From the NCBI RefSeq assembly GCF_022698145.1, contig NZ_JALDAX010000004.1:310001-374000 (forward strand): DNA of 64,000 nt, in the 5' to 3' direction. A model generated the notes under the pieces. The model did no database searches. It saw only the letters and a program-made list of their open reading frames with translations, and was not told the origin of the DNA. Positions 8,511-16,524 of this stretch are shown in pieces. Positions within the stretch are counted from its first letter, which is position 1. Every line of letters begins with the position of its first letter. A program made the translations under genes and the position numbers. This stretch comes from Streptomyces spinosisporus (GTDB taxonomy: Bacteria; Actinomycetota; Actinomycetes; Streptomycetales; Streptomycetaceae).

Positions 8511-9467
8511 ATGACTGAGCACAACACCATGCGTACGGTGCGCTATCACGAGTACGGCGAACCGGTGGACGTCCTGCGACTGGAGACCGTGCCGGTACCG
8601 GAGGCACAAGCCGGTCGCGTCCGTATCGCCGTACACGCGTGCGGGTTGGCCCCGGCGGACTGGGCGTATTGTCGGGGCCTGGCGGCCGGACGGCTGCCCC
8701 GAGGCATCGGACTTGAGGTGTCCGGAACCGTCGAGGCGATCGGCGAAGGGGTCACGGACGTCGCCGTCGGCGATCGCGTGTTCGGCATGGTCGACTGGGC
8801 GGAGCAGACCAGCGCGGGTGCCGCCGATTACGCGATCATGGAGCACTGGTTCCCCGTCCCCGACGGCCTCGAACTGACTCAGGCCGCGTCGCTGACCATG
8901 GCGTTCAGCGCGGCTCACTTGTTCCTCACGCCACTGGACGTGTCTCCCGGGAGCACGATCCTCGTCAACGGCGCCGGCACCACGACGGGCTACGCGGCCG
9001 TGCAGATCGCACTCCACCGCGGCGCAAGAGTGATCGCGACCTGCGGCACCACCTACGCCCGACAGCTGCAGGCTCTCGGGGCGGTGGTCACGCACTACGG
9101 AGAGGGCCTGGTCGACCGAGTCAGCGCGCTGGCGGAGGGGCCCGTCGATGGCGTCTTCGACACCGCCCCCGACAGCAGCGTGCTGCCCCACCTCGTCCAG
9201 GTGGCAGGCGGGGATGCCAACCGGGTCATCACCGCGTCCAATCCCGCCGAAGGCGCCAAGCTCGGTCTCCTCTCCGCACTGGATCACCTCCCGCCGCCGG
9301 AACAGCGCTACGCCGCCATCCCGGAGTACGCGCGACTCGCAGCCGAGGGCAGGTTCACCGTGCCGATCGCTGCGACCTTCCGCCTGGGGGACTGGCGTAC
9401 CGCCCTCGACCTCAGCCTCAGCGGGCACGCGCACGGGAAGCCTCTGCTTCTGCCGGCCGACGGCTGA
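8511..9467 (+). CDS. NADP-dependent zinc-free MDR oxidoreductase (quinone oxidoreductase-like)
   Basis: A 318-residue medium-chain dehydrogenase/reductase. The GroES-like fold at residues 1-115 ('MRTVRYHEYGEPVDVLRLE', 'GLEVSGTVEAIGEGVTDVAVGDRVFG') is followed by a Rossmann domain with 'GSTILVNGAGTTTGYAAVQIA'. It lacks the cysteine-rich zinc lobe, as in quinone oxidoreductases that reduce enones or quinones with NADPH. The ATG at 8511 follows AAGGA at a good distance. It sits just outside the element remnant, with an operator-like palindrome upstream, which suggests induction by an electrophile (inference). Confidence 0.88.
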   Translation: MTEHNTMRTVRYHEYGEPVDVLRLETVPVPEAQAGRVRIAVHACGLAPADWAYCRGLAAGRLPRGIGLEVSGTVEAIGEGVTDVAVGDRVFGMVDWAEQTSAGAADYAIMEHWFPVPDGLELTQAASLTMAFSAAHLFLTPLDVSPGSTILVNGAGTTTGYAAVQIALHRGARVIATCGTTYARQLQALGAVVTHYGEGLVDRVSALAEGPVDGVFDTAPDSSVLPHLVQVAGGDANRVITASNPAEGAKLGLLSALDHLPPPEQRYAAIPEYARLAAEGRFTVPIAATFRLGDWRTALDLSLSGHAHGKPLLLPADG

Positions 9468-9810
9468 GTGCCGCCGTCGGCAGACGGAGAGGCCCCTTCG
9501 CCAAGGACCGCGCGGATCCCCGTGAACCTGTCCTTGCAGCCCATGTACGCGCCATCGGATCGAGTGGCGTGGACGCTGCTCCACCTCATCGAGACTGGCC
9601 CCAACCCGGTCCTCCTAGAACAGCCGGCCCCGGACGCGAACGAGTGGCACGTTCGTCTGTGGAGGTGAGCGGACAACTCCGGGCTCTACCCGGCCAATTA
9701 GAGGCCAGACCAGGAGTCAGAGACGGGCCGGGATCGGTCCAGCGGCATGCGCCTGTCAGCGTGTGGAGAAGGCTGAAGTGCGGCCGGAGCCCGGGTGATA
9801 GACAGCCGCC
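9468..9810. other. Intergenic region of 343 bp
   Basis: This stretch lies between the oxidoreductase and the hypothetical gene at 9811. A 66-codon open frame starts at 9468 right at the oxidoreductase stop, but it has no recognisable domain and no ribosome-binding site. I treat the region as noncoding or as eroded gene debris of the island. Confidence 0.4.
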
Positions 9811-10272
9811 ATGGCGCAGTTCTTGGTACTGACTGACAGCGAGGCTCGTGGATGGAGAGTCGACGTCGACGCGTTGACGACGGCGATGCGGGCTCGATGG
9901 GTGCCCGTTGAGATCGACTCGACGCACCGAAGTGAGGCGCAGAGCTTCGGCTGGTTCTTCGAGGCGGAGAACGGTCCAGGCGAGGCATACCTGCACGAGG
10001 ACGGTACCTGTCTGTACCTGAACGTCTGGTTGGAGGACGCTGCGTGGCTTGCGGTCGTGTTCCGCAGACTCGCTCCGGCGCACCTGGACGTGGTGTTCTG
10101 CGACGAGGGCTACAACTTCCACGTTCGCCTGCGGCCGGAGGCCACTGACGCTGAGCTGACTGACCTGATGATGCAGTCTGACCCAGCGGCGGAGTCCACG
10201 CGCACCACAAGCGCACCAGATCGAGCGGGGAACAGCGGGGATGGCGGGGACCAAGCCGGCGGTGAGAGTTAG
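9811..10272 (+). CDS. Hypothetical island protein
   Basis: A 153-residue cytoplasmic protein of unknown family. Residues 1-115 look folded, with alternating strands and many aromatic residues ('SFGWFFEAENGPGEAYLHEDG', 'YNFHVRLRPE'). The last 35 residues are low-complexity Ser/Thr/Gly. It overlaps the convergent SUKH-like gene by 4 nt at its 3' end. Small proteins of this style are frequent among polymorphic-toxin immunity genes, and the SUKH neighbour fits that, but no toxin gene is present. The role is open. Confidence 0.55.
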   Translation: MAQFLVLTDSEARGWRVDVDALTTAMRARWVPVEIDSTHRSEAQSFGWFFEAENGPGEAYLHEDGTCLYLNVWLEDAAWLAVVFRRLAPAHLDVVFCDEGYNFHVRLRPEATDAELTDLMMQSDPAAESTRTTSAPDRAGNSGDGGDQAGGES

Positions 10273-10871
10273 AGAAGGTCCCGCCAGAAAGAGGCCGTCG
10301 CTCGGGGGCTCCAGGTCTCGTCGACCTCGCCCCGCGCCTCGTCGAACTCCTGGTGCATGTAGTCGGCCAGGTCCAGGCCGTAATAGATGATGTCGGTCTG
10401 CCACATCGAGAGCACCGGATGGCCGAAGCTTCCCCTGCCGGCGGGCAGGTATCGGTGGCCATACACGGGCACCAGCACGGGCACTTCTGCCAGATGCCGC
10501 CGCGCCGTGGCCAGTGCCGTCGCCCCCTCGGCTGAACGCTCGCCCCAACCCTCGTACCAGAACTCGTTGTGCTCGACGTCGAGCAGGACACCCTCGACCG
10601 GCCAGTCGAGCTGTCGACGCAAGCTGTCCAGATCGCCGCCGCGCCACTCCGGCCACGGCCTGGACCAGGTCTGTCCGTCCTCTGGAGGGACGTTGACCGG
10701 GAGCCCTGCCGCGAGAAATGCTCGGTGGTCGTCCGCGAACTCGAAGCCGTACTCGCGCTCGATGCGCATGAACTCGGCGTCCGTCAGTCCCGGCTCGAAC
10801 TCATAGCGACCCGTCTGTGCCAGGCGACGTGCGGCCTCCGCACCCAGGCGTACTCCCTCATGGCTGATCAT
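10269..10871 (-). CDS. SMI1/KNR4 (SUKH)-like protein
   Basis: A 200-residue protein with the SUKH-fold pattern: 'PGLTDAEFMRIEREYGFEF' followed by 'DDHRAFLAAGLPV' near residues 27-58, then a tryptophan-rich region ('TWSRPWPEWRGGDLDSLRRQ') and 'VPVLVPVYGHRYLP'. SUKH proteins commonly serve as immunity proteins to secreted or contact-dependent nuclease toxins, and also occur as free-standing regulators. Its position among island genes beside a small unknown protein supports an orphan immunity role (inference). The assignment rests on pattern recognition only. Confidence 0.65.
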   Translation of the reverse strand: MISHEGVRLGAEAARRLAQTGRYEFEPGLTDAEFMRIEREYGFEFADDHRAFLAAGLPVNVPPEDGQTWSRPWPEWRGGDLDSLRRQLDWPVEGVLLDVEHNEFWYEGWGERSAEGATALATARRHLAEVPVLVPVYGHRYLPAGRGSFGHPVLSMWQTDIIYYGLDLADYMHQEFDEARGEVDETWSPRATASFWRDLL

Positions 10872-10938
10872 CGCCGCACGCTAGCGCCGACCGTAACCAA
10901 CCGTCACCCGAGTTATGCGCGGGCTCCCTCTGTCCGCA

Positions 10939-10952
10939 GCCTCCCAAGCTGA
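10939..10952 (+). repeat. Degenerate copy of the tRNA-Gly att core
   Basis: GCCTCCCAAGCTGA differs from the first 14 bases of the tRNA-Gly fragment at 7876 (GCTTCCCAAGCTGA) at one position. It is preceded by CCGCA, like the third copy at 12997. The following bases (TCGCGCGCGT) stay partly similar. It has the same orientation as the other two copies. Confidence 0.45.
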
Positions 10953-11073
10953 TCGCGCGCGTACGGGCCCGCTGTTCACGGGTGATGGCGGGCGCTCATT
11001 CTGCATGTTCTTCGTTGCGGGCGGCGTTCAAAGCCCCTTGGGGGTCAGGCACTTGACCGCCGAGGGTTCTGCG

Positions 11074-11300
11074 TCAGAGCGGGAGGTCGTCGGGAAGTAT
11101 CCGGAACGCTTTGTAGCGGCCCAACGGGCGTACGGCCCGGAAGTCCCGTCGGTCGAGAGTGAGGATCGCGTCCGTGTCGTAGTCGGCAGCGAGCGCCACG
11201 TTCACCACGTCGGCGAGGTCGAGGTCCAGCGCACGGTGGCGGACTCGGACGGACTGGGCGGCGCCCAGGTGATCCCCCGTGATCTCCGGCATGACGACAC
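11074..11300 (-). pseudogene. Truncated PIN-domain (VapC-type) toxin remnant
   Basis: The frame ends with 'LDLADVVNVALAADYDTDAI' and 'LTLDRRDFRAVRPLGRYKAF', which is the C-terminal half of a PIN ribonuclease with its last acidic residues. The N-terminal half with the first catalytic Asp is absent; upstream codons lose similarity near 11250-11300 and run into the vapBC promoter. No antitoxin frame accompanies it. It is therefore a broken toxin gene back to back with an intact vapBC module. Confidence 0.6.
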
Positions 11301-11412
11301 GGCCCCGGCTCTTCAGCGTGGGCAGTGGCGGCGTCAGGGATGTCGACCGGGCTCGACCCCTGCTCTCGAGTCCTGGTGGCGAACTCTGCACCCTGCAGTA
11401 CACATCACGAGA

Positions 11413-11439
11413 GATATAATCTATGCCGACGAGTATATC
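11413..11439 (+). promoter_or_regulatory. vapBC promoter -10 and operator inverted repeat
   Basis: A perfect TATAAT (11415-11420), unusual in such GC-rich DNA, overlaps the left arm of an inverted repeat GATATA (11413-11418) - N15 - TATATC (11434-11439), 16 bp before the vapB start. This is the layout expected for autoregulation by the antitoxin-toxin complex, which would occlude the promoter. Confidence 0.6.
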
Positions 11440-11454
11440 CAAGGGGTGCAGACG

Positions 11455-11670
11455 ATGAGCCGGACTGTGATCGATCTCGACGACCAGTTGGTCGCGGAGG
11501 TGGCCAAGGCCCTCGGAACCAGTACCAAGAAGGAGACGGTGAACACGGCGCTGCGCGAGGTGCTGGAGAACCGGCGGCGGGCTCTGGCGCTCACCCGCCT
11601 GCGAGCGTCGGCGGAAGAGGGCGCCTTCGACCTCGGCCTCTTCGAGGACAAGGGGAACTACCGCCGGTGA
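11455..11670 (+). CDS. vapB: VapB-type ribbon-helix-helix antitoxin
   Basis: A 71-residue antitoxin. The N-terminal strand 'SRTVIDLDDQLVAEVAKALG' and the helices 'TSTKKETVNTALREVLENRR' are a canonical Arc/MetJ ribbon-helix-helix DNA-binding domain. The acidic C-terminus 'EEGAFDLGLFEDKGNYRR' would wrap the toxin. The ATG at 11455 is the only start that preserves the domain. The stop overlaps the toxin start (GTGA), so the genes are coupled. VapB neutralises VapC and represses the operon through the adjacent inverted repeat. Confidence 0.88.
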   Translation: MSRTVIDLDDQLVAEVAKALGTSTKKETVNTALREVLENRRRALALTRLRASAEEGAFDLGLFEDKGNYRR

Positions 11671-12089
11671 ACGCCGCGCAATACCTGATCGATACCAGCG
11701 CGCTGGCCCGACTGCTTCGCGGCGACGCCGAGCAGTACGGATGGGACCAGGCGGCGGCTGCCGGGCTCATCGCCACCTGCCCCATCACCGAGCTGAAGTT
11801 CTTCTACAGTGCGCGTTCCCCTGCCGACCGCGCACAAGGCATCGAGGACATGCGCCTGCTCTTCGGCTGGGTGCCGGTCGACGACCGCGCCTACGACCGC
11901 GCCTGGAGGGTCCAGGAGCTTCTCACCGAGCGCGGGCAGCACCGTAGCGCTGGTGCCGTCGATCTGGTGGTGGCCGCCACGGCCGAGTTGCAGGGGCTCA
12001 CTCTCCTGCACCGCGACCGTGACTTCGAGTGCATCGCCGCCGTCACTGGTCAGGCACTCCAGTGGTACGGCCCTGACGCCGGCAAGTGA
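11667..12089 (+). CDS. vapC: VapC-type PIN-domain ribonuclease toxin
   Basis: A 140-residue PIN toxin. 'YLIDTSALARLL' carries the first catalytic Asp (residue 9) and 'CPITELKFFYSA' the conserved Glu. 'HRSAGAVDLVVAATAELQGL' carries the third acidic residue and 'LLHRDRDFECIA' the last. All Mg2+-coordinating positions are present, so it should be active; VapC proteins cleave tRNA or rRNA. It starts at GTG 11667, overlapping vapB by 4 nt. Its 3' end is overlapped on the other strand by the DUF6000 frame. It belongs to the island between two att-core copies. Confidence 0.88.
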   Translation: MNAAQYLIDTSALARLLRGDAEQYGWDQAAAAGLIATCPITELKFFYSARSPADRAQGIEDMRLLFGWVPVDDRAYDRAWRVQELLTERGQHRSAGAVDLVVAATAELQGLTLLHRDRDFECIAAVTGQALQWYGPDAGK

Positions 12090-12819
12090 GCCAGGTGCAG
12101 GCGGGCGTTCCTGATTTCCCGTGGTGGATAGTGTGGATAGTTACGGCCGTCCGTAACCGCTGGACACGGGCCGACTGACTACCGGCGGTCACACCGCGCC
12201 TGGTTGTCGAACAGTGTTGGGCGGCTGCATCAGCGAAAGCGCAGAGCAGACCGATGAACTCGCGGTAGCTGTCGGGGGTTTCGCGCTTCTTGCTGGGCGG
12301 TCCGTCGATCCACTGCTGCCAAAGCCCGTTCGTGGCAAGGAAGCAGGCTGCGTGGTCAGTACCGAGCCTGGCGTCGAGCAACAGGAGCGCGCCGAGGGCG
12401 GCTTCCTGGTCGTAGTAGAGGTCAGGGCGACGCAAGTAGCGGTCGAGGTAGGCGACCAAGGGGGCGCCGTCGGCAGATCTGCCGAAGGTCGCCAGCGCGA
12501 CGCAGTACGCCTGCCCCGCGTAGGGCCCCTCACTGGCGAGCAGGAGTTCACCGAGACGTTGCCGGAACTCGGTCCTGCCGGCGACGGCGACCAGCCAGGC
12601 TGCCGTCTTGCGCTCGCGCCATCCTCCGTCGAACAGCATGCCCAGTTCGCGAGGGCTGATCTCGTCGGCAGCCTCGCCGAGGTTCCTCAAAAACTTGGCT
12701 CGTTCGCGTTGCCTCATGCCTACGAGGGCGCCACCGACTCTGAGGTACCGCCGGTCGGGCGTGACGTAGCGGCGGATCAACTCGAGCCGCTCAGCCTCGT
12801 CGTCGTCGGCAGCGTGCAT
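12043..12819 (-). CDS. DUF6000-family protein with extended tail
   Basis: Residues 13-200 resemble, from memory, the DUF6000 family ('LELIRRYVTPDRRYLRVGGA', 'KTAAWLVAVAGRTEFRQRLG', 'YCVALATFGRSADGAPLVAY', 'ALLLLDARLGTDHAACF'). Its function is unknown. The ATG at 12819 has GAGGATG upstream. The last 55-60 residues (Thr/Arg-rich, from about 'HCSTTRRGV') do not look like folded protein and run antisense into vapC. The native stop was probably lost when foreign DNA joined here. Length is 258 residues; a family member would be expected nearer 200. Confidence 0.65.
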   Translation of the reverse strand: MHAADDDEAERLELIRRYVTPDRRYLRVGGALVGMRQRERAKFLRNLGEAADEISPRELGMLFDGGWRERKTAAWLVAVAGRTEFRQRLGELLLASEGPYAGQAYCVALATFGRSADGAPLVAYLDRYLRRPDLYYDQEAALGALLLLDARLGTDHAACFLATNGLWQQWIDGPPSKKRETPDSYREFIGLLCAFADAAAQHCSTTRRGVTAGSQSARVQRLRTAVTIHTIHHGKSGTPACTWLTCRRQGRTTGVPDQ

Positions 12820-12996
12820 GGCAGCATCCTCGTACGGACGAAGCCGTCGGACCAGCGATCTGGTCGGCCGGCGGCCCGTCTCCGTGCCGATCAGTACGGC
12901 GCAGCGGAGAACCACGGTGGAAGCGGCCCGAAGCAATTTGACCTGGCGCCGGTCGAACTCCCAGCTCAGCAGCGTCATTTACGCCAGATGACCGCA

Positions 12997-13010
12997 GCTT
13001 TCCAAGCTGA
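12997..13010 (+). repeat. Second degenerate copy of the tRNA-Gly att core
   Basis: GCTTTCCAAGCTGA differs by one base from the start of the att core at 7876 and is preceded by CCGCA, as in the copy at 10939. All three copies share orientation. It lies in a short noncoding gap at the right edge of the island. Confidence 0.45.
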
Positions 13011-13029
13011 CGTCCTCGTCCGGCTGCGC

Positions 13030-13530
13030 TCAGTCGAGCCAGACGAGGATTGCGTCATCCGCGGCGGCGGCAGCCTGGAAGTAGTGCGCCAGGCCCTCGT
13101 ACCGGTCGCGTCCCCAGTCAAGCGATCGAGGCTCGTACCAGCCCAGGGGATACACCTCCGCCCTGGTCAATTCGGAGGGATCGACGTCACTGATGAGCTG
13201 GTCGTACGTGGTGGTGCGAAGTGCCTGTGCCGCGAGTCGTACCCGTTCGGGGCGCAAGTAGCTCGGAGGTCCGTATCCCCAGTCGTCGTCCTCGGCGAAT
13301 GGCTCCTCGCCGTGGATCACGTTCACGGGGAACTCTGCGCGCGCCAGTAGGAAGCGGAGCAAGTCCCATGTCTTGTACGTACTGAAGTGGCGTGCCTCGG
13401 CCGGCGTGGGCTCCGACTGCTCTTCCGCGTCCTGGACCTCCTCGACGAGGTCCAGAGCCCAGTCAGGGTCCTGGATCGCTCGCTCGAGCTCGGCGGCCGT
13501 CACGCGCAGGTACTCACCGATCATGCTCAT
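13030..13530 (-). CDS. YfbM-family (DUF1877) protein
   Basis: A 166-residue cytoplasmic protein beginning 'MSMIGEYLRVTAAELERAIQ', the characteristic N-terminus of the YfbM family. 'FSTYKTWDLLRFLLARAEFP' (about residues 48-67) matches the family's 'DKAWHGLHYLLTG' region, followed by the conserved Pro/Tyr-rich part. The function is unknown. Two in-frame ATGs (13530 and 13524) are possible starts. It stands alone at the edge of the accessory region. Confidence 0.75.
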   Translation of the reverse strand: MSMIGEYLRVTAAELERAIQDPDWALDLVEEVQDAEEQSEPTPAEARHFSTYKTWDLLRFLLARAEFPVNVIHGEEPFAEDDDWGYGPPSYLRPERVRLAAQALRTTTYDQLISDVDPSELTRAEVYPLGWYEPRSLDWGRDRYEGLAHYFQAAAAADDAILVWLD

Positions 13531-13610
13531 GGCCGGAGGCTAGAGGCAGCCACTGACAGTCGACGTTCGGGCAGACCAGACGCCGCGAAGTCAGCGCGGC
13601 CGCGGGCCCC

Positions 13611-14339
13611 TCAGGTCGTCGTCAGTGCCGCCAGGGCGTGGTCCATTGCGGTGTTGAACTCTTCCGGTGTCAGCGGTAGCCGGGACTTGACGTCTCGGCT
13701 CCACTGGTCGGCGAGGACTTCGGCGGAGCCCGCCTCGACACCGTCGAGGGCCGCGTCGGCCAGATCCGAGGGGGCGATCTTGTCCACGGGCCAGCCTGCG
13801 GCCATGTCGGTGTCGGCCAGGCCGAGGTGCACTGCCGTCACGAGCGTGCCCTGTTCGGCGAGTTCGAGGCGGACGCCGTTGGTCATGGCCCACGCGGCCG
13901 CCTTGGTCAGGTGGTAGGCGCCCGCGCCCCTGCCACCGAACCACGACATGGCGGAGAGGATGTTGACGATCGCGCCCCCGCCGTTCCTGGCGAGCGTCGG
14001 TGCGAACTCCCGGATCATTTGCAGGTGGCCGAACACGTTGGTCTCCAGCTCCTGCCGCACCGCGGCCGGCGAACCGGTCACCAGGTCGGTGCCCGTCTGG
14101 ATCCCCGCGTTGTTGACGAGCAGCGAGACGTCCGGGGCTGCCTCGGCGGCGGCCCGCACGGATGCGGGGTCGGTGATGTCGAGGGGCAGCACCTCGACGC
14201 CGGGCAGGTCCACGGACTCCGGGCGGCGGGCCGTCGCATAGACCTTGCGGGCGCCCCGTTCGAGCAGGCGCTGGGCGAAGGCGCGGCCCAGGCCGCGATT
14301 GGCGCCGGTGACAAGGGCGACTGAGTTGTTGATGTCCAT
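13611..14339 (-). CDS. SDR-family oxidoreductase
   Basis: A 242-residue short-chain dehydrogenase/reductase. The NAD(P) motif 'TGANRGLG' is at residues 11-18, 'LLVNNAGIQ' is the NNAG motif, and the catalytic Ser lies in 'SAMSW' with 'YHLTK' supplying Tyr and Lys. The substrate is unknown. The ATG at 14339 faces the divergent MerR gene across a 75-bp gap with a perfect palindrome, so the reductase is probably the MerR target and may detoxify the inducing compound (inference). Confidence 0.9.
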   Translation of the reverse strand: MDINNSVALVTGANRGLGRAFAQRLLERGARKVYATARRPESVDLPGVEVLPLDITDPASVRAAAEAAPDVSLLVNNAGIQTGTDLVTGSPAAVRQELETNVFGHLQMIREFAPTLARNGGGAIVNILSAMSWFGGRGAGAYHLTKAAAWAMTNGVRLELAEQGTLVTAVHLGLADTDMAAGWPVDKIAPSDLADAALDGVEAGSAEVLADQWSRDVKSRLPLTPEEFNTAMDHALAALTTT

Positions 14340-14357
14340 GCCCGGTACGCTAAAACC

Positions 14358-14371
14358 TGACGTTAACGTCA
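14358..14371. promoter_or_regulatory. Perfect 14-bp palindrome, MerR operator candidate
   Basis: TGACGTTAACGTCA is a perfect palindrome between the SDR and MerR genes. On the SDR strand it begins with TTGACG, a -35-like hexamer, consistent with MerR binding inside a promoter spacer. It lies 44 bp from the merR ATG and 19 bp from the SDR ATG. Confidence 0.6.
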
Positions 14372-14414
14372 AAGGCAAGTGCTGGTCGTCAGGACCGGGG
14401 TGAGGGGCGTCACC

Positions 14415-14792
14415 ATGACCGTCACGGAGACCGCGGCCGATCGGCTGATCCGCATCGGCGAGGTGGCGCGGGCCGCCGGCGTCTCGGCACGCGCCGTGCG
14501 CTACTACGAGCAGCAGGGGCTGCTCATCTCGGAGCGCAGCCCGTCCGGCCAGCGCCTCTACCGGCAGGACGCCGTCACCCTGGTGCGCTTCTTCCAGCAG
14601 ATGTACGCCGCCGGACTGACCAGCCGAAGGATCGCGGAACTCCTTCCGTGCTGGGACTCCGGGCACACCGACGCCGAGCAGCGCGCCATGTTGCGCGCCG
14701 AGCGCGACCGCATCCAGGCCAAGGTCGACGACCTGCAGGCCGCCCTGGACCGCCTCGACGAGGTCATCGCGATCACGGACTCGCATCCGTAG
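14415..14792 (+). CDS. MerR-family transcriptional regulator
   Basis: A 125-residue regulator. 'LIRIGEVARAAGVSARAVRYYEQQGLL' (residues 10-37) is the MerR winged helix with the family-typical RYYE. 'RIQAKVDDLQAALDRLDEVI' near the end forms the dimerisation coiled coil. The short effector region contains one Cys ('LLPCWDSG'), insufficient for a metal site of the classic type. The ATG at 14415 follows TGAGGGG. The divergent SDR gene is the likely target. Confidence 0.92.
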   Translation: MTVTETAADRLIRIGEVARAAGVSARAVRYYEQQGLLISERSPSGQRLYRQDAVTLVRFFQQMYAAGLTSRRIAELLPCWDSGHTDAEQRAMLRAERDRIQAKVDDLQAALDRLDEVIAITDSHP

Positions 14793-14873
14793 GCGGCGAG
14801 GGCGGTCGGACGTCGCACCAGTCGTCGCACGAGTCGTCGCGCCATTCGCGGCAGGACCCCCGCCCCGGGTTGG

Positions 14874-15386
14874 TCAAAGGGGCACCGTCACCCGCAGCCG
14901 GACGTAGTCACGACCGAGCGGCCCCAGGCGGCGGGAGCCGTCCGGGCGCCAGCCGTGACTGGCGTAGAAGGCCTGCGCCCGCGCGTTGGGCTCCCAGCAC
15001 TCCAGCACTCCGTCGGTGATCCCGTCCGCGTGCAGTCGGCGCACGAACGCCTCGTGCAGCAGCCTGCCGATGCCGTGTCCCCAGCTGTTCGGTTCGACTC
15101 CGATCTGCTGCAGCTCCCGTACCGACGTGGCGTCGATGTCGTCGAACTTCGGCGGGCCGGTCATGAGGAACCCGACCACACGGTCATCGAGTGTGGCGGC
15201 CACCTGTGCGCGCCCCTCAGCGACCGCACGCTCCCAGTAGGCGCTGATCTGTTCCGCGCCGGCAAGCTCCTTCGCCGGCAGGCCGCCCGCCGTGTAGTAC
15301 GCCGTGCGTGTGCGGGTGTGGAGCACCGCCAGAGCTGCGGCCTCCCCGCCACGGGCCGAACGGATACTGATCCGGGTAGCAGTCAT
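14874..15386 (-). CDS. GNAT-family N-acetyltransferase
   Basis: A 170-residue acetyltransferase. 'LQQIGVEPNSWGHGIGRLLHEAFVRRL' (about residues 90-117) is motif A with the acetyl-CoA pyrophosphate-binding loop, here G-HGIG. 'VLECWEPNARAQAFYASHGWRPDG' is motif B with the typical AQAFY-HGW. The acceptor is unknown. It lies in tail-to-tail orientation with merR and shows no operon partner. Confidence 0.9.
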   Translation of the reverse strand: MTATRISIRSARGGEAAALAVLHTRTRTAYYTAGGLPAKELAGAEQISAYWERAVAEGRAQVAATLDDRVVGFLMTGPPKFDDIDATSVRELQQIGVEPNSWGHGIGRLLHEAFVRRLHADGITDGVLECWEPNARAQAFYASHGWRPDGSRRLGPLGRDYVRLRVTVPL

Positions 15387-15512
15387 GCGGGCGAAGACGC
15401 CTCGGTCCGTGGTCCAGTTCCGATCGCAGCGGGAGCTGACAAAAACGCCTCAATGTCCGTCCCTTCGGCGGCGGTCGGGACCATCGCCCCGGCCGCCGCG
15501 GCCAACCGTTGC

Positions 15513-16343
15513 TCAGGACCCCACGAAAGCCAGAATGTCCGGGTTCAAGATCTCCGGGTGGGTGGACAGCATGCCGTGGGGGAGGCCTTCGTAGGTTTTC
15601 AGGGTGGCGTTTTTGAGGTGTTGGGCTGTGAGGGGGGCCGAGTCGTCGTAGGGGACGATCTGGTCGTCGGTGCCGTGGGCTACGAGGACGGGGACGTCGA
15701 TGTGGTGGAGGTCCTCGGTGAAGTCGGTTTCGGAGAAGGCCTTGATGCATTCGTAGTGGGCGTTGGCCGCGCCCATCATGCCCTGGCGCCACCAGTTGTC
15801 GATCAGGCCCTGGGAGACCTTCGCGCCGGGGCGGTTGAAGCCGTAGAAGGGGCCTGAGGGCAGGTCGATGTAGAACTGTGCGCGGTTGGCGGCGAGGGCC
15901 TCGCGCAGGCCGTCGAAGGTTTCGATGGGCAGGCCGCCCGGGTTGGTGTCCGACTTGACCATGACGGGCGGTACGGCGCCCACGAGCACCGCCTTCGCCA
16001 CCCGGCCGGGCTTGGCGCGGGCGACGTAGCGGGCGACCTCTCCGCCGCCCGTGGAGTGGCCGATGTGGACGGCGTCCCGGAGGTCCAGTGCGTCCGTGAG
16101 GGCCATGACGTCGGCGCTGTAGGTGTCCATCTCGTGGCCGGTGGGGCTCTGGTCGGAACGTCCGTGGCCCCGGCGGTCATGGGCGATGACGCGGTAGCCA
16201 CGCGCGAGGAAGAACAACATCTGGTTGTCCCAGTCGTCGGCGCTCAGTGGCCATCCGTGGTGGAAGACGATCGGCCGGCCGTCCCGTGGACCCCAGTCCT
16301 TGTAGAAGATGGTGGTGCCGTCGTCGGTGGTGACTGTACCCAT
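15513..16343 (-). CDS. Alpha/beta hydrolase, non-heme haloperoxidase-like
   Basis: A 276-residue hydrolase. '[16 protein letters not shown]' forms the oxyanion-hole region and '[15 protein letters not shown]' carries the nucleophile Ser. '[18 protein letters not shown]' holds the catalytic Asp, and '[14 protein letters not shown]' the His. The GHSTGGGE motif is typical of cofactor-free chloroperoxidase/esterases, which perhydrolyse acids in vitro. The ATG at 16343 has GGAGG 9 nt upstream. It stands beside an SDR gene on the same strand but 180 bp away. Confidence 0.9.
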   Translation of the reverse strand: MGTVTTDDGTTIFYKDWGPRDGRPIVFHHGWPLSADDWDNQMLFFLARGYRVIAHDRRGHGRSDQSPTGHEMDTYSADVMALTDALDLRDAVHIGHSTGGGEVARYVARAKPGRVAKAVLVGAVPPVMVKSDTNPGGLPIETFDGLREALAANRAQFYIDLPSGPFYGFNRPGAKVSQGLIDNWWRQGMMGAANAHYECIKAFSETDFTEDLHHIDVPVLVAHGTDDQIVPYDDSAPLTAQHLKNATLKTYEGLPHGMLSTHPEILNPDILAFVGS

Positions 16344-16524
16344 CGCTCGTCCTCCGCTCGTTCGGGCGTGCCACGGCGGCGCGGAGTCCGGGGGCACGCG
16401 GAACCGACGAATTCGCATGAATGCGGTCAGGAAGTACGCGGCCCACCTTACGCGCGGACCGTATACGCCACACTGCCAACCGGTTGCCCGCACCTGACCG
16501 TCCCGCCGGGGACGGCGCTCCGCC

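Noticed and set aside
7845..9584. A 579-codon open frame on the minus strand running under the oxidoreductase gene
   Set aside because: Only its last 103 codons (from GTG 8156) have a ribosome-binding site and family-like sequence; the rest is antisense to a well-supported gene and Arg/Gly-rich, as expected from GC bias.
9468..9668. A 66-codon frame directly after the oxidoreductase stop
   Set aside because: No ribosome-binding site, domain or coding signature beyond GC bias; left as intergenic.
10915..11454. N-terminal extension of vapB (180 codons upstream in frame)
   Set aside because: The extension crosses the promoter and operator and has no protein-like features; the ribbon-helix-helix fold begins at 11455.
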